Shown piece by piece: positions 46,959-55,302 of a stretch of 64,000 nucleotides of DNA. This stretch comes from Myxococcales bacterium (lineage in GTDB: Bacteria; Myxococcota_A; Polyangia; Polyangiales; Polyangiaceae). Within the stretch, counting starts at the first letter, position 1. Each line of letters starts with the position of its first letter. The notes under the pieces were generated by a model, which saw only the letters and a list, made by a program, of their open reading frames with translations, had not been told where the DNA came from and did no database searches. Location of the stretch: the NCBI GenBank assembly GCA_016706225.1, contig JADJKB010000003.1, forward strand, positions 620,001 to 684,000, given 5' to 3'. A program made the position numbers and the translations under genes.

Positions 46959-49004
46959 TCAACCCCGCAGGCTGACGAAACCAATCGTGAGCTCGAGCCC
47001 GGTCGGCGTGATTTCGATGGCGTCCGGATACGCGCAAAACCCGCGGCTCTTCGCCGCTTGTTTGAGCCGCTCCCACTCGGGCCCGGCGTCGAGCCGATCC
47101 ACGATCTTCGCGCTATCGTCAGCGTTCTTCCGGTAGCGGCTCTCGGAGATCCAGACCACACCCACCGGCACGTCGCCCTGCGTGCGCACTGCCCAGAATC
47201 CGCCGCCCACGCCGCACGCGATCATCCGCCCGAGCTCGGGCTCGCTCTCCTCAGGCAACCTGACACCGGTCAGCGACGTGTGGCGCGTGAGCAGCGTGCG
47301 CTCACCGCTCGTCGACAGCGTTCGGCTCATCACGACGCGTCCGTCAGGGGCACGCTCTCCTCGCTCCTGAAGATCGTCCAAATAGAACACGGCGTGCTCG
47401 CCGTCCGTATCCACCATGCGGCGTGCCGCGTCCGGTGTCCCGCTGAAGAACTCGTCGAGCCCGGCGTCCGGCCACGCTCGATCCAGGCGGCTGACCCAGT
47501 CGGCAGTGTTCTCGCCGAGGTCACTCGCGGCAATGCGATGCCGCCCCGTCTTCGGGCAGAGCACGGGATTCAGCTTGAAGCTCTCGAGCTCCCCGGCGAC
47601 GCGGGCGAGCTCGATCACCCCTTCCAGACGCGAGGGCAACCCGCTCGGAAAGACCGTCGCGGTCAGCTCCTCGACCAGGGCACGGCGCGCCAGCGCGTCG
47701 GCCCGTTTACGCGCCGCTCGCAGCGCGCCCTTGTCCACGCCGAGCGAGTGGAAGATCTGTCGTTCCTGTGCGTCCTGGAAGATCCGATAGTGCTGGTCCG
47801 CTGCGTATTGACCGCTGGTGAGATAGACGAACGCGCGCAGCGGTGTGGAGACCGAGTCGGCAAGGATCTCCTGGTGGGCTTCCCAGAAGAAGCCGTTCAC
47901 CGAGCGGTTGTTGCCGTACCAGTAGCGCGCGAGCCGCAGGTAGGCTCGGTACTCTTCCCGCAGTCGCGCCTCGTAGCGCTCGAACGCACCACCGGCGTCG
48001 CCCGGGTCGCGCAGAGCGGTCAGCACGGCGAGAGCTGCGCTCGCCGCCCCGCGCACCGCAAAGTCGACCCCACCGGACAGGATCGGGTCCACGAAACACG
48101 CGGCGTCACCGACCATGATGAAACCCTCGCCGGTCAGCTTCTTGTGCGCGAAAGACCAATCCTTTGCGAAGAAGTAGTCGTTGCCATCGGCCTGGTTGAC
48201 GAGGCGGCTCCCGGCGAGAGGCAGCTCCGCTTCGGCGACGAGCTCGCGGAAGCGCGCCGGATCGATGCGCGCGCGCTCGCGAACCACCACGCCCACGCTC
48301 GTGCGCTCGGCGCTGACGGGAATGAACCACACCCAGCCTTCGCGGATGGCAACGACCAGCTGCACGTGGCGCGAGAGCGGTCCGGGTACACCGCCGGCGC
48401 CGTCGTAATAGGCGTAGGTTGCGGTCGCACGCATGTCGGGCACGTCGGTGGTAAGCCCGAACGCGCGACCCAGAAAGCAGCGTTGCCCGCTGGCGTCGAC
48501 CACAAAGCGCGCGCGCAGGCTCTCACCACTCGCAAGCTTCACACCGACCGTGCGTCCGTCTTCCACGAGCGGTGCATCGACGCTGACGCCTTGTCGAACA
48601 TCGACACCCCGCCGAATCGCTTCGCCGAGCAGGAGCTCGTCGAAGACCGAACGCTCGACCTGCCAGGCGTGTTCGTAGTCACCCGCCAGCAGCTTCTCTT
48701 CGCTCAGCGTCGGCAAGTCGTGGGACAGGCGCTCGTCGAACAGGATGCTCCAGGGCTCCCGCGATTGTCCCCAGACGTACGTGGCGCCGTACTTGCGAGC
48801 GAATCCCGCGGCCGCGATGGCGGGACCGAGGCCGAGGTAGTCGTCGAGCAGATCGGTCACGGCCGGCTGCAGCGATTCGCCCACGTGATGCCTGGGGAAA
48901 TGCTCCTGCTCGAGCAGCACGACGCGCAGTCCTTCCCGCGCGAGGATCGCCGCCGCAGTCGCGCCCGCGGGTCCCCCACCGACGACGATGACCTCGGGCG
49001 TCAT
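46959..49004 (-). CDS. Flavin-dependent halogenase-like enzyme with C-terminal extension
   Basis: A 681-residue protein. FAD motif VVGGGPAGATAAAIL, the FPRHHVGESLQP segment, ARKYGATYVWG (Lys in the position of the halogenase lysine) and WVWFIP (the WxWxIP motif that marks flavin halogenases) are all visible in the first 300 residues; GDAACFVDPILSGGV completes FAD binding. The family uses FADH2, O2 and halide to halogenate aromatic or activated substrates. The last 250 residues form an additional domain of unknown type. The ATG overlaps the stop of a 52-codon frame upstream. The substrate could be free or carrier/peptide-bound. Confidence 0.85.
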   Translation of the reverse strand: MTPEVIVVGGGPAGATAAAILAREGLRVVLLEQEHFPRHHVGESLQPAVTDLLDDYLGLGPAIAAAGFARKYGATYVWGQSREPWSILFDERLSHDLPTLSEEKLLAGDYEHAWQVERSVFDELLLGEAIRRGVDVRQGVSVDAPLVEDGRTVGVKLASGESLRARFVVDASGQRCFLGRAFGLTTDVPDMRATATYAYYDGAGGVPGPLSRHVQLVVAIREGWVWFIPVSAERTSVGVVVRERARIDPARFRELVAEAELPLAGSRLVNQADGNDYFFAKDWSFAHKKLTGEGFIMVGDAACFVDPILSGGVDFAVRGAASAALAVLTALRDPGDAGGAFERYEARLREEYRAYLRLARYWYGNNRSVNGFFWEAHQEILADSVSTPLRAFVYLTSGQYAADQHYRIFQDAQERQIFHSLGVDKGALRAARKRADALARRALVEELTATVFPSGLPSRLEGVIELARVAGELESFKLNPVLCPKTGRHRIAASDLGENTADWVSRLDRAWPDAGLDEFFSGTPDAARRMVDTDGEHAVFYLDDLQERGERAPDGRVVMSRTLSTSGERTLLTRHTSLTGVRLPEESEPELGRMIACGVGGGFWAVRTQGDVPVGVVWISESRYRKNADDSAKIVDRLDAGPEWERLKQAAKSRGFCAYPDAIEITPTGLELTIGFVSLRG

Positions 49005-49159
49005 GAAGGGGGATCATGCCACGAAGCGCGGACTTCGGGGCCGGGCTGGACGTTGCGCGTCTCCGCGAGGAAATCGAGGTCTGCGAGGGCGAGCCGGACC
49101 GGCAAGCCGTCCCTGCCGCCCTGGGCGACGTTGAGGCCGCTGGCCTCACAGTATCTCAT
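49001..49159 (-). CDS. Possible 52-residue small protein coupled to the halogenase-like gene
   Basis: An open frame beginning at ATG 49159 (MRYCEASGLNVAQ) and ending ASWHDPPS. Its TGA overlaps the ATG of the halogenase-like gene in an ATGA arrangement. Third positions are about 80% G or C, as in real genes here. No strong ribosome-binding site was seen and the frame is open further upstream to about 49300, so this could instead be the surviving end of a longer, decayed gene. I do not recognise the protein. Its position makes it a candidate accessory or precursor peptide, but only weakly supported. Confidence 0.35.
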   Translation of the reverse strand: MRYCEASGLNVAQGGRDGLPVRLALADLDFLAETRNVQPGPEVRASWHDPPS

Positions 49160-49292
49160 CGCGCTGCCGGCAAGGCATCTACGGAAGATTCGGCGCGCCG
49201 GGCCCCATCCAACAGGTCGAGATGAGAGCGCGGGGCCTACTCTCGATGGGCACCCAATAGCCGAGAGCCGGGGGCGGCACCGCCGACCGATC

Positions 49293-50528
49293 TCACACCG
49301 GCGGTGGAAGTGCGTTCGGTGGCAGAGGCAGCGCTGCTCGAAACGGGCCGCGTTCGACGCCGATCAGGGTTCGCAGCATGAGTCCGCGGAGTACCGGCAT
49401 GCGGCACAGCGGCCCCATGAAGACGTCGCGCAAGACCGCGAGGGTTCGAGAGCCGGACTGGAAGAACGGTGTGAGAAAACGCGTCGCCCACTGGTAGTAC
49501 GCGAGGTGGGTGCGTCGCTCGCGAGAGTACGCAGCCAACCCTTCATCGAGCGTGTCGTGGCTGGCCACACACTCGGAAAGGACCAGGGCATCGACCAACG
49601 CCAGGTTCGCCCCCTGACCCAGTTGCGGGCTCGTTGCGTGGGCGGCATCACCCAGAAACACCACGCCGCGGTCGTGCCAGGGCCGCATGGCGATGTCGTG
49701 GTAGCGCGCGTAGAGCAGCTGCTCGATGTGCTCGATCTGAGCGAGCACGGGTTCGGCGCGGGGCTCGAGCTCGGCGACGCGGGTCTTCCACGCACCGAGC
49801 CCCGCGGCGCGCAAGGTCTCGACCTCCTGCGCGCGCACACTCCAGAACAAACTCACGCGCGGCACCCTGCCTTCGGGTCCGAAGCCCGACGGCAGAAACC
49901 CCAGCATGGTCGTCGCGCGCTCGACGACCTGAAACAGCACGCCGCGAAAGCTCTCGTCGGGATCCTCGGCGATGAACCACAGCGCGCCCCATGGATACTC
50001 CTTCGCGTGCCGAAGCCCGACGTGGCCGGAGCGCAGTCGCGAGCGGGCGCCGTCCGCGACCACGACCAAATCGAAGGGCCCATGCGTGCCGCCCTCCCCG
50101 TCGGTCAACGTGCATCCGTCACCGTCGCGGCGTTGGGCCTCGATAGTGACCCCGCACCGCACGGAGATACGAGGCTCCGTCCGCGCGGCAGCCAAGAGCT
50201 CGGTGAACAGCACCCCGCGATGCAGTCCCAAGCCGAAACGATCCGCTCCGGCTCGTCCGTAGGACAGATCGAGCACGGTTCGCCTCGAGTGTGTGACGGC
50301 GTGAAGCCGATCGACCCGCGCGCCACGGGCCAGGATCGCGTTCGCGAGTCCGAGGCGTGCGAGCACCGAGAGCCCGGTGGGCTGCAGCAAGATGCCGGCG
50401 CCAATTGCGGCGGGCGCGGGGACTGCCTCGAACAGCGTCACCTCGTGACCCGCACGGGCCAAGAACAGCGCGGCCGCCGTGCCCGCGGTTCCGGCCCCCA
50501 CCACCCCAACACGAAGAGTCGAGTGCAA
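49293..50528 (-). CDS. FAD-dependent monooxygenase
   Basis: A 411-residue class A flavoprotein hydroxylase. It has the N-terminal GVVGAGTAGTAAALFLARAG motif, the middle LVVVADGARSRLR (DG motif binding FAD and NADPH) and GVVFLGDAAHATSPQLGQGA (GD motif). These enzymes hydroxylate aromatic or polyketide-like substrates. TTG at 50528 is inferred as the start because the Rossmann strand begins ten residues later; it lies 11 bp from repeat copy B, whose insertion may have changed the promoter or start. It is on the same strand as the halogenase-like gene, 133 bp upstream of its small partner frame, so the three may form one operon. Confidence 0.87.
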   Translation of the reverse strand: MHSTLRVGVVGAGTAGTAAALFLARAGHEVTLFEAVPAPAAIGAGILLQPTGLSVLARLGLANAILARGARVDRLHAVTHSRRTVLDLSYGRAGADRFGLGLHRGVLFTELLAAARTEPRISVRCGVTIEAQRRDGDGCTLTDGEGGTHGPFDLVVVADGARSRLRSGHVGLRHAKEYPWGALWFIAEDPDESFRGVLFQVVERATTMLGFLPSGFGPEGRVPRVSLFWSVRAQEVETLRAAGLGAWKTRVAELEPRAEPVLAQIEHIEQLLYARYHDIAMRPWHDRGVVFLGDAAHATSPQLGQGANLALVDALVLSECVASHDTLDEGLAAYSRERRTHLAYYQWATRFLTPFFQSGSRTLAVLRDVFMGPLCRMPVLRGLMLRTLIGVERGPFRAALPLPPNALPPPV

Positions 50529-50538
50529 GCCGTCGATC

Positions 50539-50698
50539 CTAGAACACCGATCAGCTTGCGCTGCTCGTGTTCTAGGATCTTTACGTTGGGGCTGCGCCCC
50601 AAACCCCCGGCCTTCGGCCGTGCGCGCTCCGCGCGCGAGCGCCGAACACCTTGCAAGTCCCGGAAAACAAACGACGTTCAACCTGTTCGGCGCTCTAG
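50539..50698 (-). repeat. 160-bp structured dispersed repeat, copy B
   Basis: Second copy of the element at 16652-16811, inverted relative to it, with four mismatches over 160 bp. Here the outer arms GAGCGCCGAACA/TGTTCGGCGCTC pair perfectly over 12 bp. The CCTAGAACAC/GTGTTCTAGG hairpin is at 50538-50547 and 50567-50576. Both ends carry CTAG. It fills most of the gap between the FAD monooxygenase start and the ArsR-type regulator. No protein is encoded. Confidence 0.9.
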
Positions 50699-50780
50699 GC
50701 GAAGTCGTCGGCGCTCCGCGGGCAATTGCCGACAGGCCCGCAACGCATTGCCGAGACGCTTGACACGCGCCGGGCCTTAC

Positions 50781-50798
50781 TATAACCATATGGTTATA
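50781..50798. promoter_or_regulatory. 18-bp palindrome, probable ArsR-family operator
   Basis: A perfect palindrome, TATAACCATATGGTTATA, starts 32 bp before the regulator ATG. A TTGACA at 50760-50765 lies 15 bp upstream of the TATAAC inside it, so the palindrome covers the probable -10 region. ArsR repressors linked to AHSA1 genes commonly have AT-rich ATAACCATATGGTTAT sites, so autoregulation of the three-gene unit is expected. It is strikingly AT-rich against the local background. Confidence 0.8.
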
Positions 50799-50812
50799 TA
50801 CAGCGGCCCCCA

Positions 50813-51169
50813 ATGAACGCCTCGGAACGGCTCGATCACACCTTCGCCGCGCTGGCGGACCCGACGCGGCGCGCGATCCTGGCGCGGCTGGCCCGGGGCG
50901 AAGCCTCGGTGAACGAGCTGTTGGAGCCGTTCGACATGAGCCAGCCAGCGATCTCCAAGCACCTGAAGATGCTCGAGCGCGCGGGCTTGGTCTCGGTCGG
51001 GCGCGACGCGCAACGTCGCCCGCGACGCATCGAGGCCAAGCCTCTTGCAGACGCGAGCGCGTGGCTCGAGCGCTACCGGGACATCTGGGAGGCGAACTTC
51101 GAGCGACTGGACACGCTGCTTGCCGAGCTGCAGGCCAAACCAGTCGGACGCAACCGAAAGAAGAAGTGA
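50813..51169 (+). CDS. ArsR-family winged-helix repressor
   Basis: A 118-residue regulator of the SdpR-like ArsR group, which lacks metal-site Cys. The opening FAALADPTRRAILARLARGE and the recognition helix MSQPAISKHLKMLERAGLV are diagnostic, and the end is basic (GRNRKKK). It should bind the palindrome at 50781-50798. The start codon has weak SD sequence. It is followed after 11 bp by a VOC-fold gene and then by an AHSA1 gene, a conserved three-gene arrangement in which the regulator represses its own operon. Confidence 0.93.
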   Translation: MNASERLDHTFAALADPTRRAILARLARGEASVNELLEPFDMSQPAISKHLKMLERAGLVSVGRDAQRRPRRIEAKPLADASAWLERYRDIWEANFERLDTLLAELQAKPVGRNRKKK

Positions 51170-51180
51170 GGCAGAGGTAG

Positions 51181-51621
51181 ATGCAAAAGATCACACCGTT
51201 CCTGTGGTTCGACCACGGCAAGCTGAAAGAGGCGCTCGAGCACTACGTGTCGGTGTTCAAGGACGGACGGATCACCGCGCTGACGCCCATGTTCGGCAGC
51301 TTCGAGATCATGGGCCAGCGCTTCATGGCGCTGAGCGGAGGGCCGGAGTTCAAGTTCAACGAGGCGGTGTCGTTCTTCATCTCCTGCGACGACCAGGCGG
51401 AGGTCGACTACTACTGGGAGCGGCTGACTGCCGACGGTGGGGCGGAGAGTCAGTGCGGTTGGCTGCGGGACAAGTACGGCCTCTCGTGGCAGGTGGTGCC
51501 CAAACAGCTGATGACGCTCATGAGCGACGCGGATCAAAGCAAGTCGGCGCGGGTGATGCAGGCGCTGCGCAAGATGAAGAAGATCGTGATCGCGGAGCTC
51601 GAAGCCGCGCACGCAGGTTGA
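51181..51621 (+). CDS. VOC-family protein (PhnB/3-demethylubiquinone methyltransferase-like fold)
   Basis: A 146-residue member of the glyoxalase/bleomycin-resistance superfamily. The opening MQKITPFLWFDHGKLKEALE, the FKFNEAVSFFISCDDQAEVD strand and CGWLRDKYGLSWQVVP are typical of the PhnB-like subgroup, often annotated as 3-demethylubiquinone-9 3-methyltransferase domain proteins, though methyltransferase activity is not demonstrated for most. It lies in an operon with the ArsR regulator and the AHSA1 protein. Its biochemical role is unknown. Confidence 0.9.
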   Translation: MQKITPFLWFDHGKLKEALEHYVSVFKDGRITALTPMFGSFEIMGQRFMALSGGPEFKFNEAVSFFISCDDQAEVDYYWERLTADGGAESQCGWLRDKYGLSWQVVPKQLMTLMSDADQSKSARVMQALRKMKKIVIAELEAAHAG

Positions 51622-51654
51622 TGCGGTCAAGCTCCGAAGGACGAGGTCAGCGAC

Positions 51655-52146
51655 ATGGACAAGGCAAAAGTCACGCTCCCGAGTGATCACGAAGTGAAGG
51701 TGACGCGGTCCTTCAAGGCGCCCCGGCAGCTGGTGTATCGGGCCTGGACCACTCCGGCTCTCGTGCAGCGCTGGTTGCTCGGTCCGCCGGGCTGGACCAT
51801 GCCGGTGTGTGAGATGGACGTGCGGGTTGGCGGCAAGTTCCGCTGGCGTTGGCGCAGCGACTCCGACGGCAGCGAATTCGGCTTCACCGGTGAGTTCCTC
51901 GAGGTCGAGGCACCCGCGCGGCTCGTCCACACCGAGGCCTATGACCCGGGCAGTGTCGGAGGAAACATGGGCGGTGAGGCGCGCGTCGAGGTGGAGTTCA
52001 CCGAACAAGGCGGCATCACGACCCACACGACGCTCATCGTCTACCAGTCGAAAGCGGACCGCGATGCGGCGGTCGGGACGGGCATGACCGATGGCATGGA
52101 AATGAGCTACGCCGGCCTCGACGCGCTGCTCGTCGAGCTCTCGTGA
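51655..52146 (+). CDS. SRPBCC/AHSA1-type lipid-binding-fold protein
   Basis: A 163-residue START-fold protein. It carries the subgroup signature VTRSFKAPRQLVYRAWTTPA followed by RWLLGPPGWTMPVCEMDVRVGG, then GEFLEVEAPARLVHTEAYDP and the C-terminal helix (MSYAGLDALL). Such proteins have a hydrophobic cavity and are often co-encoded with ArsR repressors, as here. The ligand is unknown. ATG at 51655 is preceded by a purine-rich stretch (GAAGGACGAGG). It is the last gene of the unit; the convergent glycosidase-like gene ends 175 bp away. Confidence 0.92.
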   Translation: MDKAKVTLPSDHEVKVTRSFKAPRQLVYRAWTTPALVQRWLLGPPGWTMPVCEMDVRVGGKFRWRWRSDSDGSEFGFTGEFLEVEAPARLVHTEAYDPGSVGGNMGGEARVEVEFTEQGGITTHTTLIVYQSKADRDAAVGTGMTDGMEMSYAGLDALLVELS

Positions 52147-52320
52147 ACGGGTGACGCCACCGAGCGCGAGCAGCGACCCGGGAGCAGCGGATCTCGGTAG
52201 TGGAGGCCCGGACGCTTGGCGCGCCACGTGCGCCGCGGTCGCGACCAGTGGTGCCTGCCTGCACTCGCCGCCGTGCACCGCACCGGGCCGGAGCGGCCGC
52301 GTTCTCCAGCTGACGGTCCC

Positions 52321-54296
52321 TCAGCGCACGTACCCGACCAAGCTCTCCTCTTTCACGTTTGGCAACGCCGGACACGTAACGTCGAGCCAGTGGAAGTGGC
52401 GCTGCGCAGAGGTGTTGTAACAGCGTCGCAGGGGGCGGGCCGCGTGGCTGCTCGGGCTTTTGGCCACGTAGCCGAGCGGACCGACGACCGTCGTGCCTTC
52501 GCAGCTGGGGTCGAGGGAAAAGAAGTTGGACACACCGGTGAAACACCGCGTGAGCAGCGCGCGCTCGGGACCCGCGCTGGCAAAGAGCTCGAAGGGAACG
52601 TCGGCGTTTGTCATCGGGCCACCGCCGCAGAGCTGTGGGTTGCCGAGCAAGGGAGTGCAGACCTCTTCCCACGCCCCGGTCGCGACCAGAGTATCCCGCT
52701 CGTTCGTGCCGGTGCTGAGCACATGCTGAGTCGTCATGCCGTTGGACGGATCTTTCTCGCGCAAGCTCCGGATCAACACCAGCTCGGGGTCCATGGCGCA
52801 GCAACTCTCGCCGCTGGTTCCGGCCACGCTGCAGCTTCCTTGCCGATAGACTCGGAGGCAGGAGCGCATCAGCTGATAGTAGAAGTCCCCGTATTCGACG
52901 CTGGGCTCGATGTCGCGGACGTACTCCGCGCCGTACGGATCGACCCAGAGTGAGACGCCGCTCGAGTCGTACACGCCCATGCTCTTGCGCAGGTTTCCCA
53001 TCGTGGCGGGGTGAGGGTTGGGTTGCGGCTGGGCGATCAGCTCGTTCCAGCTGTTGATGAGCAGGTAGTCGGGGGCGGCCTGAAACGCGTGGGCGAACTG
53101 CCGCTTCAGGGTCACGCCCCCGCGCTTGCCGGCGGCGTGAAATGGCAGACTCGCGTACGAGAGCTGGTAGCTCGAGCTCACCGACAGCACGGAGCCGATG
53201 GGGGTCTGTTTGGCGAAACCCTGATCGCACGCCGCTTGAGGCTCCACGATGGTGGTCCAGCTCCCGGCTACCTCGCAGGGCTGCATCCAGGACGCGACCC
53301 CAGAGTCCAGCTTCTGTTTGAGAGCAACCCCCACATCCGCACTGCAACCACGTCGTTCGCGCCGCCAGCGCCTTCGCTGTCTTGTTTGCCGGAGTCCGTC
53401 GTCAGCGTGTCCACCAAGAACACGACCTTCTTGCCGGTCTTCTGGTCGCGGAGCACGAGCTCGGCGTTCTGAGCCTCGTGATAGATGCGAGACACCTCCT
53501 CGTAGACCATGGGCCCGCTCTTGTCCGGCGCCGGCACCCAGGCGGCGATCTGCGGCGTCATGATGCCGGCAGCGCGCGCCGCCGCCCACTCCTCGAACAA
53601 GACCTCCAACGGGCGTACCCCGAGCACGTCGGCAAACGGAGACATGCCCTGCAAGTTGGTGAGGTCTACGTAGACGAAGTCGACGCCAGCCTGCCACAGC
53701 TGGGTGGCGTGGGTGCGCAAGACCTTCTCGAGGTTGGTGCCGTCAGCGACGTAGTTCGGCTCGGGGTAGGCGGCGTCACCGGGCCGTTTGCGGTAGATGT
53801 GATAGAAGCCGAGCTCGGGCTGAATGTGATAGCGAAACCCCGCCGCTTGTTCGGCGAGGGCCGGCGTCGGCAGGAGCACGTCGAAGCTCGGGTTGGGGCT
53901 CTTGATCACGTCCTCGACCGTGAGGCGCTGTGCGGCCGGGAGTTGCGCGATGGTGTCGGCGGCGAAGGCGTGCCAGGCCAGGTAGAAGATGCCAACCCGC
54001 CGCGCGGGGTAGGTGTGACAGATGTTACCGACACAAACGCCCGCGCAGCTCGCGTCGCAGGGCGGCCCATCGGTGGTGTCGACGCTCGCGTCGCTGACCG
54101 CGTCCGCACCGGCGTCTGCTGCGGACGTCCCACCGGTCGCCGATTGGTCGGCCTGAGCATCCGCGCCGGCGGACCCTCCGGTCCCGTGCGCGGGCGCACT
54201 GGAATCGGACTCGCCGCACGCGACGAACGCGCCAACGACGAGGCTCAAGGGGAACGCCCAACACCACGGGATGGAAGGGGCCACTGCCGTGAGCAT
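52321..54296 (-). pseudogene. Frameshifted secreted lipoprotein with glycosidase-like domain
   Basis: Two frames together make one protein. The first (from ATG 54296) has a signal peptide with lipobox FVAC, an acidic/Ser linker, a Cys-containing segment and VGIFYLAWHAFAAD, then stays in frame to VVAVRMWG. At the C5 run 53328-53332 the frame is lost; adding one base joins it to LKQKLDSGVASWMQPCE and YLLINSWNELIAQ, ending at 52321. The NSWNE motif and the TIM-barrel-like strand order resemble GH99/DUF5010-type glycosidases. The break is either a real mutation or a homopolymer sequencing error. Intact, it would act outside the cell on polysaccharide. Confidence 0.7.
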
Positions 54297-54351
54297 ATCC
54301 CGTGCTTACCTGAACCTGAACAAGGCCGGAGCAGTGAGCGACCCCTCCGCT

Positions 54352-54924
54352 CTACCGACCAAACTTTACTCGCGCAAGATCGAGTTGGCGCTCGAGTCCC
54401 AAGGATTTGACCCACTTTCCCACATACGCGTCATCGAGGGCGTCCCCTTGCACACGGAGGATACCGGCTGCGTCCTCGAGCTGCCGCTCCGACTCGGTGA
54501 GCTTCGCCCACTCGAGCTTGGCGATCAGAACGTCCTCCGCTGTAGCCACGGCAATCTCGGAGTCTCCGAGCCTGGCGACGGTCCTTCGCTCGAATTCCTC
54601 CCTACTGAACGGCCGCGACTTTCTGATGATGAAGTCGATCTTCCAGGCGCTGGCGAAGTCCACCACGTTGAAGAGCGACTCGGTGGAATACGCTTGAAGG
54701 GCGGCGTCGCGACTGACGTAGTACTCCTCCGCCGGCAAGAGATTCAGGAATCGCTGGAGCGTCCCGAGCACCGGGGCGATGACGAAATCCACGTCCTGGC
54801 TCGCGCGGGGGGCCCCGTGAAACCCGCTCGCAAACGAGCCAGTCAGCATGTACGGAATGCCCGCCGTCTCGAGCAACTCCACCACTCTCGCGATGATCTG
54901 CTCAGGGCCGTCGTTCGAAGCCAT
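54352..54924 (-). CDS. Nucleotidyltransferase-fold protein (AbiEii/MNT-like)
   Basis: A 190-residue protein. MLTGSFASGFHGAPRASQDVDFVI (GS-x10-13-D-x-D) is the catalytic core of pol-beta-type nucleotidyltransferases, and AEDVLIAKLEWAKLTESERQLED is the helix typical of AbiEii/Rv-type members. Relatives serve as toxins (or antitoxins) that nucleotidylate RNA or proteins. ATG at 54924 lies inside the end of the upstream 70-residue gene (overlap 23 bp), indicating a coupled two-gene module. The true role, toxin-antitoxin or housekeeping, is unproven. Confidence 0.87.
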   Translation of the reverse strand: MASNDGPEQIIARVVELLETAGIPYMLTGSFASGFHGAPRASQDVDFVIAPVLGTLQRFLNLLPAEEYYVSRDAALQAYSTESLFNVVDFASAWKIDFIIRKSRPFSREEFERRTVARLGDSEIAVATAEDVLIAKLEWAKLTESERQLEDAAGILRVQGDALDDAYVGKWVKSLGLERQLDLARVKFGR

Positions 54925-55114
54925 ACAGCTCCCGGAGCAGCTCGGCGGACAACTCCGGCTCGTCGAGGTCGGTGTGCTTGGATGCGATGCGTCGTCGAGC
55001 CATGTCACGGAGAGCCTGGCTCATGCGACATGCAAGGCGAAATCGCCCGACGCCGCCCAGCTTCCGCTGAGCGAGCGTCTGAACGCGAAGCGCTTCGGGT
55101 GAGGTGTCGCGCAC
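54902..55114 (-). CDS. Small partner protein of the nucleotidyltransferase
   Basis: A 70-residue Arg-rich helical protein opening with (GTG) RDTSPEALRVQ and ending LLRELYGFERRP. The DTSPEA start, a central R-x-ALRDMAR helix and an LYG end match a short uncharacterised family found directly upstream of nucleotidyltransferase genes. The GTG at 55114 is favoured over ATG 55024 because the DTSPEA motif belongs to the family. It overlaps the nucleotidyltransferase start. By position and size it may be the antitoxin or substrate adaptor (inference). Confidence 0.75.
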   Translation of the reverse strand: MRDTSPEALRVQTLAQRKLGGVGRFRLACRMSQALRDMARRRIASKHTDLDEPELSAELLRELYGFERRP

Positions 55115-55302
55115 CGAGCAAGGAATCTAGCCCCCAACCGGTTCTGGTCCAAGGGGACTCGTTGAACCAGTCTGACCGCTCTCTGCCGTCGGTGCTGCGC
55201 ACTGGCTGAAACACGGGGCCCGCCGCCGCCGCGGCGAGCGGCCTGCTCGCCGTTTCGGACCCGTTCGCACCCCACCCCCGACCATTGTAGACTTCGCCTC
55301 TG

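Noticed and set aside
47058..50816. 1252-codon plus-strand open frame
   Set aside because: It is the antisense of the halogenase-like and monooxygenase genes, produced by GC-biased third positions. It crosses repeat copy B and has no domain sense.
53011..54410. Plus-strand frames opposite the frameshifted glycosidase-like gene
   Set aside because: The minus strand shows a signal peptide and motifs; the plus-strand frames are shadows.
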